Origin: an uncultured Haliea sp.
GTDB lineage: Bacteria > Pseudomonadota > Gammaproteobacteria > Pseudomonadales > Halieaceae
Reading direction: 5' to 3'
Length of the DNA stretch: 63,336 nucleotides
Assembly (NCBI GenBank): GCA_947258585.1
Contig: CAMYIZ010000005.1
Span: forward strand, 1 to 63,336
In this document: one piece after another, positions 32,256 to 41,857 of the stretch
Numbering within the stretch: the first letter of the stretch is position 1
Layout of the letters: every line of letters begins with the position of its first letter
Made by a program: the position numbers and the translations under genes
The notes under the pieces: model-generated
Database searches by the model: none
What the model was told of the DNA's origin: nothing
Seen by the model: the letters and a program-made list of their open reading frames with translations, nothing else

Positions 32256-33018
32256 GCGGAGCCTCCGCCAGCAGGGCGTTGACCGCCGCCAGGTCCGCGG
32301 CGGTATCCACTCCCGCGGGCACCGGCGCCGCGGCGGGCGCCACGTGTATCGCGACGCCGTGGTACAGCGCCCGCAACTGCTCCAGCTGCTCGATCTGTTC
32401 GAGCGGCGCCGGCGGCCAGCTGACATAGCGATGCAGGAACCCGACCCGGTAGGCGTAAATGCCGATATGGCGGTACCAGTGGCCGCCCGCCGGCATTGCC
32501 CCGGGGTCCGCGGCAAAGCTGTCCCGGGGCCAGGGGATCGCGGCGCGACTGAAGAACAGCGCCCTGCCCCTGGCATCGCAAACGACCTTGACCGCATTGG
32601 GGTTGTGCAGCTCGCTGCTGTCATGGATGGGCGCGCAGACGGTGGCCACGCCGCAGTCGCCGTGGGCTGCCAGGTTGGCCGCGACCTGGTTGATCACCGC
32701 CGGGGGGATCAACGGCTCGTCGCCCTGCACGTTGACCAGGATGGCGTCCTCCGCCAACTCCAGCAGGCGGGCGACTTCCTGCAGCCGATCGGTGCCCGAG
32801 GGGTGCTCGGGGCGGGTCATGCAGACCTCGGCGCCGAAAGCTTCCGCCACCTCGCGGATACGCAGGTCGTCGGTGGCGATCACGATCCGCGCGGCCGCGC
32901 TCTGCCGGGCCTGCCGCCACACCCGTTCGATCATCGGCAGCCCGGCCAGGTCGAGCAGGGGTTTTCCCGGCAGCCGGGTGGAGGCGTAGCGGGCAGGGAT
33001 GACAACGGAGAAGGACAT
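32248..33018 (-). CDS. kdsB: 3-deoxy-manno-octulosonate cytidylyltransferase
   Basis: KdsB activates Kdo as CMP-Kdo for lipopolysaccharide inner-core assembly. The 256-residue protein shows '[17 protein letters not shown]' at the N-terminus for CTP, '[17 protein letters not shown]', '[10 protein letters not shown]' and '[12 protein letters not shown]', all diagnostic. It starts 12 bases after lpxK with no Trm112-like ycaR gene between, where many relatives have one. Confidence 0.96.
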   Translation of the reverse strand: MSFSVVIPARYASTRLPGKPLLDLAGLPMIERVWRQARQSAAARIVIATDDLRIREVAEAFGAEVCMTRPEHPSGTDRLQEVARLLELAEDAILVNVQGDEPLIPPAVINQVAANLAAHGDCGVATVCAPIHDSSELHNPNAVKVVCDARGRALFFSRAAIPWPRDSFAADPGAMPAGGHWYRHIGIYAYRVGFLHRYVSWPPAPLEQIEQLEQLRALYHGVAIHVAPAAAPVPAGVDTAADLAAVNALLAEAPHD

Positions 33019-33030
33019 ACGGTTTCCGGT

Positions 33031-34041
33031 TCAGGAGCTGGGCCGCGCCAGGGCGACAATGCGATCCACCAGGGCCGGCGGCAAGACGGCGCTGATCTTC
33101 AGGTACCACAGTTGCGTACCGAGCTGGCCACAGCGGGCGAAGTCACGGCATTTTACCGCGTCTTTCTCGGTCATGATAACCGGCCTGTCGCCGAGGTCGG
33201 CAAAATCATCGGCGACGAAGGCGTGGTGATCGGCGAACCGGTGCGCCGCCACCCGATAGCCCATGCTCTCCAGGGTGGTGAAGAACTGCGCCGGCTGGCC
33301 GATACCGGCAACGCCATGCACCGCCCTGCCCGGCTCCGGTGGGGCGGCGCCTGTATCCGGCAGCAGCTGCACCAGGCCATCATTGCGGTAGCTGACTGCC
33401 GTCTGCGGATCGCTGCCGCCACGGTGCAATACCCAGTCCACTTCCCGGAGACGTCCGGCGGATTCCCGCAGGGGACCGGCTGGCAGGCAGAAGCTGTTGC
33501 CCAGGCCGCGCTCTCCATCCAGCAGCGCGATCTCGAAGTCCCTGTCCAGGGCGTAGTGCTGGAGGCCGTCATCGCACAGCACCAGGTCAACCGGCTCCTG
33601 CGCCAGCAGGGCCCGGACCGCGGCGGGCCGGTCCGGCGCAACCACGCAGGGGGCACCCGTGCGCTGGTAGATCAACAGGGGTTCATCGCCGCAGTCAGCG
33701 GCACGGCTGCCCGCCCCGACCCGATGCGGGAAGACTGCAGCCGCTGCGGCGCCGTAGCCTCGGCTGACCACTCCCGGGTGCAGGCCCCTGGCCTGCAACG
33801 CTTCCACCAACGCGATCACCACCGGGGTCTTGCCGGTGCCGCCCACGGTAATATTGCCGACGATCACGACGGGTACCGGGGCCCGGTACCGGGGCAGGAA
33901 GCCGGCGCGATAGGCATAACGCCGCAGGCCGGTCAGCAGCCGGTAAAGAAGCTCCAGGGGGCGCAGCAGCCAGAGCCAGACAGCGCCGCTGTACCAGGCC
34001 CGGACCAGCGCGGGCTCACTGCGCCTGCCCCTGTCAGTCAC
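33031..34041 (-). CDS. lpxK: Tetraacyldisaccharide 4'-kinase
   Basis: LpxK phosphorylates the lipid A disaccharide at the inner membrane. The 336-residue protein has an N-terminal membrane-associated helix ('WLLRPLELLYRLLTGLRRYAY'), the P-loop 'VGNITVGGTGKTP' and the catalytic 'DDGLQHYALDRDFEI' region. The start is GTG at 34041, overlapping msbA by eight bases; the longer frame upstream lies in msbA. The msbA-lpxK pairing is common in gammaproteobacteria. Confidence 0.94.
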   Translation of the reverse strand: MTDRGRRSEPALVRAWYSGAVWLWLLRPLELLYRLLTGLRRYAYRAGFLPRYRAPVPVVIVGNITVGGTGKTPVVIALVEALQARGLHPGVVSRGYGAAAAAVFPHRVGAGSRAADCGDEPLLIYQRTGAPCVVAPDRPAAVRALLAQEPVDLVLCDDGLQHYALDRDFEIALLDGERGLGNSFCLPAGPLRESAGRLREVDWVLHRGGSDPQTAVSYRNDGLVQLLPDTGAAPPEPGRAVHGVAGIGQPAQFFTTLESMGYRVAAHRFADHHAFVADDFADLGDRPVIMTEKDAVKCRDFARCGQLGTQLWYLKISAVLPPALVDRIVALARPSS

Positions 34042-35851
34042 TGAATTCCTGGTGATACAGCTGGGCGTAGAGGCCGCCCTGGGCCAACAGTTCGGCGTGG
34101 GTACCGCTGGCAATAATCTCGCCTGAATCCATGACCACTATGCGATCGGCGCGTTCCACGGTGGACAGGCGGTGGGCGATCACGATGGTGGTGCGGTTGC
34201 GCATGATCGTATCCAGCGCGCGCTGGATACGGTGCTCGGATTCATTGTCCAGGGCCGAGGTCGCTTCATCGAGAACCAGTACCGGTGCATCCTTGAGAAT
34301 GGCCCGCGCAATGGCCAGACGCTGGCGCTGGCCGCCACTGAGGCCGGCGCCGTCGTCACCGAGAACCGTGTCCAGCCCCTCCGGCAGCTTGTCGATAAAT
34401 TCCATCGCATGGGCGGATTCGCAGGCGGCGATGACCGCTTCGCGGCTGGCGCCGGCAAGGTCGCCATAGGCGATGTTATTGAAGACCGTGTCGTGGAACA
34501 GGGTGACGTTCTGCGACACCATGGCCAGCTGGCGGCGCAGGTTGCTCAGGCGGTAGTCGGCGATCGGCACCCCGTCCAGCGCAATGCTGCCATCCTCCGC
34601 GGGATAGAACCGCGCCAGCAACTGGATCAGCGTGCTCTTGCCGCTGCCGGAGCGTCCGACCAGGGCCACGGCCTCCCCTGCCCTGATCGTCAGATTGATG
34701 TCTCGCAACACCACCTGTTCCGTACCCGGGTAGACGAAGCTGAGCCCCTTGAAGACTATGTCCCCGCGCGCCCGGTCCACGGCATGGGTGCCGGTATCCG
34801 GCTCGTCCTCCAGGTCCAGCTGGTGAAAGATATCCTCGGCAGCCGCAAGGCCGCGCTGGATCACGCTCTGGACGCTGCTGACCTGGCGGATCGGCCTGCC
34901 CAATAGCCCCGCCGCGGTCAGGAATGCGACCAGCGAACCGGCGCTGAAGCCGCTGAGGATCTCCGGGTTGAGGGCAAACCAGACCATGGCGCCCAGTGCC
35001 ACCGCGAGCATGGTCTGGATGACCGGGGTACTCATGGCATCGACCAGGGCCAGCTTCAGGCTCTGGTTGCGATTGTAGGCGCTGGCAACTTCAAAGCGGT
35101 CCCCCTGCTGTTGCTGGCCGCCAAACAAGCGCACCTCCTTGTAGCCACCGATACTCTCGTTGGAAACCTGGGTCACGTCACCCATGGAATCCTGGATGCG
35201 CCGGCTATAGCGCCGGAAGTGCTTGCCGACCACCGACACCACCAGCGCGATACAGGGCGCCACCAGCATGAAGATCAGGCTCAGGCGCCAGTTCAGGTAA
35301 AACAGGTAGCCGAGCAGGCCGATCACCGTCAGGCCCTCCCCCACCACCACCTTGAGCGCCTTGGTGGCGGCACCGGTCACCTGCTCGACGTTGTAGGTGA
35401 TCTTCGAAATCAATACGCCCTGGCTGTGGTGGTCGTAATAGGTACTGGGGGCGAGCAGTATCTTGTTGAACAGCTCCCCGCGCAGCTGGTGGACCAGGTT
35501 GCGAGCCACATGGTTCATGAAATAGGTGCCGGCGAAAAAGCCCATGGCGCGGGTGAACGCCAGTACCACCATGGCCGCCGGCACCCCGATGCGGGCAAAC
35601 TCCAGCGGCGTCATCTCACCGGCATCAAGCAGGGCATAGGCCGCCCCGGACACCAGCCCCTCCCTGGTTTCCTCGGATTCATTGAGGGAATCGAGCAGAA
35701 ACTGCATCAGGTCCGCCAGCAACACGTTGCCGAGCGAGTAAATCACATAGCCGGCAATGCTGAGGGCAAACAGATACCAGTACGGCAGTACGTAGCCCAG
35801 GAGGCGCCGGTACAGTTGCAGGTCGCTGACACGGCCGCGGTTCTCAGTCAC
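34034..35851 (-). CDS. msbA: Lipid A export ATP-binding/permease protein
   Basis: The 605-residue half-transporter flips lipid A-core to the outer leaflet of the inner membrane. Six membrane helices occupy the first 320 or so residues; the ATPase has 'GRSGSGKST', 'LSGGQRQRLAIARA' and 'VLVLDEATSALD' and the H-loop 'IVIAHRLST'. The start is GTG at 35851, overlapping exbD by eight bases; the frame is open further upstream but only inside exbD. Family length is about 580-600. Confidence 0.93.
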   Translation of the reverse strand: MTENRGRVSDLQLYRRLLGYVLPYWYLFALSIAGYVIYSLGNVLLADLMQFLLDSLNESEETREGLVSGAAYALLDAGEMTPLEFARIGVPAAMVVLAFTRAMGFFAGTYFMNHVARNLVHQLRGELFNKILLAPSTYYDHHSQGVLISKITYNVEQVTGAATKALKVVVGEGLTVIGLLGYLFYLNWRLSLIFMLVAPCIALVVSVVGKHFRRYSRRIQDSMGDVTQVSNESIGGYKEVRLFGGQQQQGDRFEVASAYNRNQSLKLALVDAMSTPVIQTMLAVALGAMVWFALNPEILSGFSAGSLVAFLTAAGLLGRPIRQVSSVQSVIQRGLAAAEDIFHQLDLEDEPDTGTHAVDRARGDIVFKGLSFVYPGTEQVVLRDINLTIRAGEAVALVGRSGSGKSTLIQLLARFYPAEDGSIALDGVPIADYRLSNLRRQLAMVSQNVTLFHDTVFNNIAYGDLAGASREAVIAACESAHAMEFIDKLPEGLDTVLGDDGAGLSGGQRQRLAIARAILKDAPVLVLDEATSALDNESEHRIQRALDTIMRNRTTIVIAHRLSTVERADRIVVMDSGEIIASGTHAELLAQGGLYAQLYHQEFSD

Positions 35852-36275
35852 CTGCCGGCGCCTCCGCTGGCTGCCGGGTGCTGATGCTGAGGTGGACAAA
35901 ACCCATTTGCCCCGCCGCGTCCATGGCCCGCACCACATCCTGGTGGCTGGCCTGGGCGTCCGCGGCTATGACCAGTGGCAGGGTGGTATCACCGGCGGAG
36001 ACCTTGTATATCGCCGACTGGATGGTACGCACCCGCTGGTCGACCAGCGGCTGCCCATTGACCCGGTAGCGACCCTGCTCGTCCACCAGGACCTCCACCT
36101 GCCGCTCGGGCGTTTCCCGCGCCGCGCCGCTGGCCTCGGGCAGATCCAGGGTGAGCTGGGTTTCGCGGGTGAAGGTCGTCGATACCATGAAGAAAATCAG
36201 CAGCAGGAAGACCACGTCGATCAGCGGGGTCAGGTTGACCCCGACCTCGCCCGGGCGCTGGCGGCGGAACTTCAA
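35844..36275 (-). CDS. exbD: ExbD/TolR-family biopolymer transport protein
   Basis: The 143-residue protein has one N-terminal transmembrane helix with the essential Asp ('NLTPLIDVVFLLLIFFMV', Asp near residue 20) and a periplasmic domain. It forms an energiser with the ExbB-like protein for outer-membrane transport or, in this context next to msbA/lpxK, possibly another envelope task. The start is TTG at 36275, overlapping the exbB stop. Confidence 0.92.
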   Translation of the reverse strand: MKFRRQRPGEVGVNLTPLIDVVFLLLIFFMVSTTFTRETQLTLDLPEASGAARETPERQVEVLVDEQGRYRVNGQPLVDQRVRTIQSAIYKVSAGDTTLPLVIAADAQASHQDVVRAMDAAGQMGFVHLSISTRQPAEAPAGD

Positions 36276-36895
36276 GCCCGGTCTTCCCGGCGCTCTTCGT
36301 TGTGCAGGGCGTCCATCAGCTTGATGGTTTCCTGCTCCAGCCCCACCACGATGGCGTCGATGCGCCCGGTGAAGTAGCGGTGCATTGCCAGGGCCGGGAT
36401 GGCGACCGCCAGGCCCGCCGCAGTGGTTATCAGGGCCTCGGAGATCCCCCCGGCCAGGGCGCTGGCGTTGCCGGTGCCCTGGGCCATGATCTGGGCAAAG
36501 ACCTTGATCATGCCGACCACGGTGCCCAGCAGTCCGAGCAGCGGCGCTATGGCGGCAATGGTGCCGAGGGTGTTGAGGTAGCGCTCCAGGTCGTGCACCA
36601 CATGGCTCGCCGCGTCCTGGATGCTCTCTTTCATCACATCGCGACCGTGGCTGGCATTGGCCAGCCCTGCGGCCAGGATTCGCCCCAACGGCGAGGACTG
36701 GCGCAGGTTGCGCAATCGCGCGCTGTCCAGCTCACTGGCCTTGAGCTGTTTCCAGACCGTAGCCAACAGATGCGGAGGGGAGATTTTCCGGGGATTGAGG
36801 GTGTAAAGCCGCTCAATGCAGATGGCCAGGGCCACGACGGAGCACAGGAGGATCAGCACCATCAGCCAGCCGCCCGCGATTACCAGTTCCAGCAC
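36272..36895 (-). CDS. exbB: MotA/TolQ/ExbB proton-channel family protein
   Basis: The 207-residue protein has three membrane helices: one at the N-terminus ('IAGGWLMVLILLCSVVALAI') and two in the conserved C-terminal half ('LGTIAAIAPLLGLLGTVVGM' and 'GISEALITTAAGLAVAIPAL'). It is the proton-channel partner of the ExbD protein. The start is GTG at 36895; no ATG is available in frame. It heads the gene string that runs to pgsA. Confidence 0.92.
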   Translation of the reverse strand: MLELVIAGGWLMVLILLCSVVALAICIERLYTLNPRKISPPHLLATVWKQLKASELDSARLRNLRQSSPLGRILAAGLANASHGRDVMKESIQDAASHVVHDLERYLNTLGTIAAIAPLLGLLGTVVGMIKVFAQIMAQGTGNASALAGGISEALITTAAGLAVAIPALAMHRYFTGRIDAIVVGLEQETIKLMDALHNEERREDRA

Positions 36896-36961
36896 AGTGA
36901 AAGTCCATGGTAAATGTGTTGCCGCATTATACGCACAGGGCCGAAGGCGGCGAAACAGGCG

Positions 36962-39271
36962 CTAGTGTTCCCAGTAACGCGGGAAGCGGTTGCGCTCGGT
37001 CACCAGATGCGGGGGATGGGCAGGCCGCAGGGTCCACTCCAGCGCCCCGTCCAGCGCGGTACTGTGGGTGGCGATACCCTGCTGGACATGACGTTCGCGC
37101 ACCGCGGCGGCTGGATGGCCGTAGGGATTCGCCCTGGCGTGGGTATAGATTACCCGTTCGGGTTGCACCTGCCGCAGCCAGGCGCTGCTGGACGAAGTGT
37201 TGCTGCCGTGATGCGGAGCCAGTGCCAGGTCGCTGGCCAGACCCTCGCGCCAATAGCGAACCAGTTCCCGCTCGCGATCCGCGCCAATGTCTCCGGGCAG
37301 GAGCAGGCTGTGGCCGTGAGCGTCGATACGCAGCACACAGGAACTGTCATTGCTGCCGAGCTGCTCCCCCGGGGCAGGCGCCAGAATCTGGAAGCGGGTG
37401 CCCCCCGGCCAGCGCCAAGCCATACCGGCCCGGCAGGGCTGAACTGTCGGTTCGGTCGCCAGGTCAGCACCGACCAGCAGGGTATCCACCGGTAGCCGCC
37501 TGCGCAGCGTCTCGAGGCCCCCACTGTGGTCGTGGTCGGCGTGGCTGACCACCAGGGTGTCGAGACGGGAGATCCCGCGGCTGCGCAGCAGGGGCAGAAT
37601 GACCTCGTCCGCCAGGTCGGGCCCACCGGGTACACCTCCTCCCGTGTCATACAGCAGCGCTCGACTGCGATCGTAGACCAGTACCGCAGTCCCCTGCCCC
37701 ACATCAATCGCGATCACCTGCACGGCGTCCGCTGCCACCCCTCGGTGGCCCTGCAGCGGCGTGAGCAGTGGCAGCAGCAGGGCCGGCAGCAAGAGCAGTT
37801 TGACGTACCTCCCCAGGGGCATCACCGCCAGTGCCAGCGCGACCAGCGCCAGGCCGATGGCAGGGAAAGTCGGCGTGAAGCTGCGGTACAGCCAGTCCGG
37901 GTGACGCTCAGCCAGCGCCACGCCCAGCGGCAACAGCTGCTGCAATGGCCAGCCTGCCAGCCCCCACAGGGCTGTCGCGAGGTCACTGCCCATGGCCGCC
38001 AGCGCGACCCCCAGCAGGGCCAGGGGCACCACGACCAGCCCCAGCAGCGGCACCAGCGCGGCATTGGCGAGGGCCGCCACCTGGCTGGCACCGCCAAACC
38101 ACCAGCCCGACAGGGGCAGCATGGCCAGGCACATGTAGGCGTGAGTTCCCAGCCAACGCTCCAGCAGGCCCGTCTGCGGGCGCCACAGCGCCAGCCACAG
38201 CAGGCAGGCCACGGAGCCAAACGACAACCAGAAGCCCGCGCCGAGCGCTGCCAGCGGATTTAGTGCCAGCAGCGTCGCCGCGGCCAGGAGAAGATTGCTC
38301 CAGGAAAGGCCCGGCCGCCCGCAGAGGATTGCCAGCAGGAAACAGCACAACATCAGCCAGGCCCTGGTCGTGGCCAGGCTGAACCCTGCCAGACCGGTGT
38401 ACACAGTCGCCAGCAGCAGCGCGCACAGCGGGCCGGCGAAGGCTGCGCCGCGGCCACCCGTCACCAGTGCCAGCGTGCGCGCCGCCATACCACCCAGTGC
38501 ATAGCCGGATGCTGCCACCATCCCGACATGCAAACCGGAAATAACCAGCAGGTGACTGATGCCGTATTGGCGAAACAGGGACCAGATGGCATGGTCCAGG
38601 CCGCTGCGGTCCGCGACGACCACGGCCCGGAGAATGCCACTGGCAGGCCCCTCCCCCAGCGCCCCGAGAATTTGCCCGCTCAAGCGCTGTCGATAGCGCT
38701 GGTGCGCGAAGAGGGGCACCGGGTCCGCCATGCGCCGGGCGGGCGCCGCACTGCGCACACTCCCCACAGCGTCAATCCCGGTTTGTGCATACCAGGATTG
38801 CATATTGAAGGACCCGGGGTTCGCAAGGCCCCACGGCCGGCGCAGCAAGACCTCGAATTGCCAGCGCTCCCCCGGCACCAGCCCGACGTCGCCGGCAAAT
38901 GTGAGCAGCAGACGCCGCGGGCCGCGACAGCGGGCGAGCGGGAGTGGGTCACTGACGAACTCGAAGCGTTGCCGGCGGCGCCCGTCCGGCAACGGGGTGA
39001 CCCTGGGCAGGCTGGCAACGGTGCCGGACACCAGCATCGGCACCCGCTCACAAGCGTCGGACAGGCGTCGTTCCAGCAGCATCTGGCCGTAAGCCGCAGC
39101 CAGCCCCGCGCCGGCGAGGCATGCACCCAGCATCCGCCAACGCGCGCGCCGAAGCAGCAGGATCAGCGCACCCGCGACGGCGGGCAGCAGACAGAGCCAG
39201 AGAGCTGGCAGGGCCGGCGCCTGGCCGACCGCGATCACACCCGCAACAAATCCGCCGAGCGCGGGTCTCAC
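36962..39271 (-). CDS. comEC: DNA internalization-related competence protein ComEC/Rec2
   Basis: A large inner-membrane protein that forms the DNA-uptake channel. It has an N-terminal OB-like domain (about residues 50-170), the competence membrane domain with 'FRQYGISHLLVISGLHVGM' and many helices, and a C-terminal metallo-beta-lactamase part with 'IDVGQGTAVLVYD', 'YDTGGG', 'SHADHDHSGG' and 'LALAPHHGSNTSSS'. I place the start at the GTG at 39271 (VRPALGGF), since the 24 codons before it, back to a TTG at 39343, look untypical. No frameshift is seen, so it may be functional. Confidence 0.88.
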   Translation of the reverse strand: MRPALGGFVAGVIAVGQAPALPALWLCLLPAVAGALILLLRRARWRMLGACLAGAGLAAAYGQMLLERRLSDACERVPMLVSGTVASLPRVTPLPDGRRRQRFEFVSDPLPLARCRGPRRLLLTFAGDVGLVPGERWQFEVLLRRPWGLANPGSFNMQSWYAQTGIDAVGSVRSAAPARRMADPVPLFAHQRYRQRLSGQILGALGEGPASGILRAVVVADRSGLDHAIWSLFRQYGISHLLVISGLHVGMVAASGYALGGMAARTLALVTGGRGAAFAGPLCALLLATVYTGLAGFSLATTRAWLMLCCFLLAILCGRPGLSWSNLLLAAATLLALNPLAALGAGFWLSFGSVACLLWLALWRPQTGLLERWLGTHAYMCLAMLPLSGWWFGGASQVAALANAALVPLLGLVVVPLALLGVALAAMGSDLATALWGLAGWPLQQLLPLGVALAERHPDWLYRSFTPTFPAIGLALVALALAVMPLGRYVKLLLLPALLLPLLTPLQGHRGVAADAVQVIAIDVGQGTAVLVYDRSRALLYDTGGGVPGGPDLADEVILPLLRSRGISRLDTLVVSHADHDHSGGLETLRRRLPVDTLLVGADLATEPTVQPCRAGMAWRWPGGTRFQILAPAPGEQLGSNDSSCVLRIDAHGHSLLLPGDIGADRERELVRYWREGLASDLALAPHHGSNTSSSSAWLRQVQPERVIYTHARANPYGHPAAAVRERHVQQGIATHSTALDGALEWTLRPAHPPHLVTERNRFPRYWEH

Positions 39272-39389
39272 TGATGGTTCTGCGCTGTTTTTGCCGTCAT
39301 AATAGTCACCTGCACCAGCGTTCAGTCGCCCGCTGCCAGTCAAGCACAGTGCGCCAATCCGTTACACATCCATTCCGACCAGAGTTTTC

Positions 39390-39968
39390 ATGCCGAGAAA
39401 AACCCTGAAACAATGGCTGCCCACGCCGACCAAGATCCGCAAGATCGAGGCCCTGCAGGTGCTGGGCGACTGGATCTACCAGACCAATCTCTGGCATATC
39501 AACCGCTACTCGGCGTCGATGGCGTTTTTCGTCGGGGTGTTTGTCGCGTTTCTGCCGATTCCCGGGCAGATGCTGGTGGCGGCGGTGCTGGCCGTACTGC
39601 TGCGCTGTAACCTGCCGATGTCCGTAGCCCTGGTTTGGATTACCAATCCGGTGACCATGCCGGCGCTGTTTTATGTCTCCTATCGAGTCGGCGCCCTGCT
39701 GATCGATGTGCCCGTGCAGGTGGCGGAGTTCGAGATGAGCGTGGCCTGGGTCAGCGCCCGTATCGGGGTGCTGTGGAAGCCGCTATTGGCAGGCAGCCTG
39801 ATCTGTGGCCTGCTGTTTGGATCCCTGGGTTACACGGCGGTGAGTTTGCTCTGGCGTTACCACGTGGCCAGCAAATGGCGACGTCGCGCACGGCACAGGG
39901 CGCTACACGGCCTGCGCCTGCCTCGCCGGGGAAAATCCGGGACTAGACCCGCTCCTGGTGAAGAATAA
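39390..39968 (+). CDS. DUF2062 domain-containing membrane protein
   Basis: The 192-residue protein has the DUF2062 pattern: Arg/Lys-rich N-terminus, 'HINRYSASMAFFVGVFVAFLPIPGQM', and 'CNLPMSVALVWITNPVTMPALF', with about three membrane helices and a basic tail. Function is unknown. It is divergent from comEC and its end overlaps the end of lolE by 26 bases on the other strand. A similar gene sits by lolCDE and comEC in pseudomonads. Confidence 0.9.
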   Translation: MPRKTLKQWLPTPTKIRKIEALQVLGDWIYQTNLWHINRYSASMAFFVGVFVAFLPIPGQMLVAAVLAVLLRCNLPMSVALVWITNPVTMPALFYVSYRVGALLIDVPVQVAEFEMSVAWVSARIGVLWKPLLAGSLICGLLFGSLGYTAVSLLWRYHVASKWRRRARHRALHGLRLPRRGKSGTRPAPGEE

Positions 39969-41175
39969 GGGCGGGCGCAAGCCCCGCTGCGCGCCGCGCC
40001 GGGTAGAGCGCGGCGAGCACACACATGGCAAAGGCGACCGCAGTGACCAGGGCGATGTCCGCCAGCAGGATGTCCACCGGCAGGAATGACACCGGGTACA
40101 CATCGGTGCTGAGAAAGTGCAGTCCCAGCAGCTGCTCAAGGGCGGCGACCAGGGGCGGGATTCCCAGACTCAGCAGGACACCGCAGATAGCCCCCAACAC
40201 CGCCCCGACGACGCCGATCATGGCGCCCTGGAGCAGGAATATCCAGGTAATATCGCCGCCCGACGCGCCCAGGGTGCGCAGGATGGCGATGTCGCCCTGC
40301 TTGTCGAACACGACCAGCACCAGCGACGAGACCACATTGAAAGCGGCCACCGCAATGATTGAAAACAGCAGGATACTGACCAGGTCCCGGGAAAGCTGGA
40401 TCGCGGCGTACAGGTTGCCGTGGCTCATCATCCAGTTGGTGGTGTAATACCCTGCGGGCAAGCTTCCCAGCAACTCCCAGCCCAGCTGGCTGACCCCGAA
40501 CAGATCCCGGCTCTGCAGCTGCAGGCCGCTGACCCCACCCTCGAGCCCCGCCAGTTGCGAAGCCTGGGCCAGGTGCACGACCGCCGCCGACTCGTCCAGC
40601 TCCGTGCCAGTCACCAGCAGGCCGGTCACGGTGACGCTGGCGAAGCGGGTCGCGGCCTCGCGCCCGCCCGCGGTGGGCACAATCAGGGTCAGGGTATCCC
40701 CGACATCTGCACCGAGCCGACCCGCCAGTCCACTGCCCAGCAGCAGGCCGTCACCCGCCGCCGCGAACCGCGCCCGCTGGGACGCGGGCAACGCCGCGAG
40801 CAAGCCCTGCTCACCGTCCGCCTCCAGCCCCACGCCGACGGCTGTTTCGATTGCACTGCCGCGCAGGAACAGGGCATCAAACTGGACAAATGGCACCGCG
40901 GAGCGGATGTCCGGGTGTGCCTGCAGCTCCGCCGCAAGCGTCTGCCAGTCCCGCAACGGTTGCTGGCCGTAAACGGTAATATGCGGCACCAGCGCCAGAA
41001 TCCGCTCGCGCATTTCCTTGTCGAAACCGTTCATCACCGAGAGAACCGCGATCAGCAGGGCGATGGCCAGGACCAGACCCAGGGTGGAGAGCGAGGACAG
41101 GAAGGTGGACAGGTAGCCGCGGCCATAGGCAAAGCTGTAGCGCATCGCTATGCGCAGCAACTCAAGCCGGTTCAC
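39943..41175 (-). CDS. lolE: Lipoprotein-releasing ABC transporter permease LolE
   Basis: The 410-residue permease has one N-terminal helix ('LSTLGLVLAIALLIAVLSVMNGF'), a large periplasmic domain and three C-terminal helices of the FtsX type ('FNVVSSLVLVVFDKQGDIAILRTLGAS'). With LolC and LolD it extracts mature lipoproteins from the inner membrane for transfer to LolA. The start is GTG at 41175, overlapping lolD by 14 bases. It is LolE by position and by the 'DKQGDIAILRTLGA' loop; LolC/LolE assignment could be swapped. Confidence 0.88.
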   Translation of the reverse strand: MNRLELLRIAMRYSFAYGRGYLSTFLSSLSTLGLVLAIALLIAVLSVMNGFDKEMRERILALVPHITVYGQQPLRDWQTLAAELQAHPDIRSAVPFVQFDALFLRGSAIETAVGVGLEADGEQGLLAALPASQRARFAAAGDGLLLGSGLAGRLGADVGDTLTLIVPTAGGREAATRFASVTVTGLLVTGTELDESAAVVHLAQASQLAGLEGGVSGLQLQSRDLFGVSQLGWELLGSLPAGYYTTNWMMSHGNLYAAIQLSRDLVSILLFSIIAVAAFNVVSSLVLVVFDKQGDIAILRTLGASGGDITWIFLLQGAMIGVVGAVLGAICGVLLSLGIPPLVAALEQLLGLHFLSTDVYPVSFLPVDILLADIALVTAVAFAMCVLAALYPARRAAGLAPALILHQERV

Positions 41176-41857
41176 GGGGCTGCTCCACCAGCCTGCCCTG
41201 CAGCAGCTGCAGGGTTCGGTCCATGCGCCGGGCGATGGCCGGGTCGTGGGTCACCACGACAAAGGCGGTACTGCCGGCGCTGAGGGAGTCGATCAGCGCC
41301 AGTACCTGCGCCGCGGACTCCGGGTCCAGGTTGCCGGTGGGCTCGTCCATCAGCACGCAGTCCGGCTCGGTGACCAGGGCCCTGGCGATAGCCACCCGCT
41401 GGCGCTCGCCCCCGGACAGCTCGCCGGGCCGATGCTGCAGACGATGCCCCATGCCGACCCCGGCCAGCATGGATTCTGCCCGTTGCCAGGCCTCGCGCCG
41501 GCCCACGCCGCCGATCAGCAGGGGCATGGCGACATTTTCCCGGGCGTCGAATTCGGGTAACAGGTGGTGGAACTGGTAGACAAAACCCAGGTGGCGGTTG
41601 CGCCAGCGGCAAAGCGCGCGCTCCCCGAGTGCAGCGAGGTCCTGACCGCGCATCAGCACCCGGCCCGAGCTGGCGTCATCGAGCCCGCCCAGCAAATTGA
41701 GCAGGGTAGACTTGCCGGAACCGGAGGCACCGATAATCGCCACTTTCTCGCCCTCCCCCAGGGCCAGCTGCAAGCCGTCCAGGACCCGGACTTCGCGGTT
41801 GCCATCCCGGTATACCCGGCTCAGCTTGTCGGCACAGAGCACGACCTGGTCATTCAT
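41162..41857 (-). CDS. lolD: Lipoprotein-releasing ABC transporter ATPase
   Basis: The 231-residue ATPase has the Walker A 'GASGSGKSTLLNLLGGLD', signature 'LSGGERQRVAIARAL', Walker B 'CVLMDEPTGNLDPESA' and the LolD-type 'YQFHHLLPEFDARENV'. The ATG at 41857 overlaps the lolC stop by eight bases. A much longer frame upstream runs inside lolC and is not used. Confidence 0.95.
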   Translation of the reverse strand: MNDQVVLCADKLSRVYRDGNREVRVLDGLQLALGEGEKVAIIGASGSGKSTLLNLLGGLDDASSGRVLMRGQDLAALGERALCRWRNRHLGFVYQFHHLLPEFDARENVAMPLLIGGVGRREAWQRAESMLAGVGMGHRLQHRPGELSGGERQRVAIARALVTEPDCVLMDEPTGNLDPESAAQVLALIDSLSAGSTAFVVVTHDPAIARRMDRTLQLLQGRLVEQPREPA

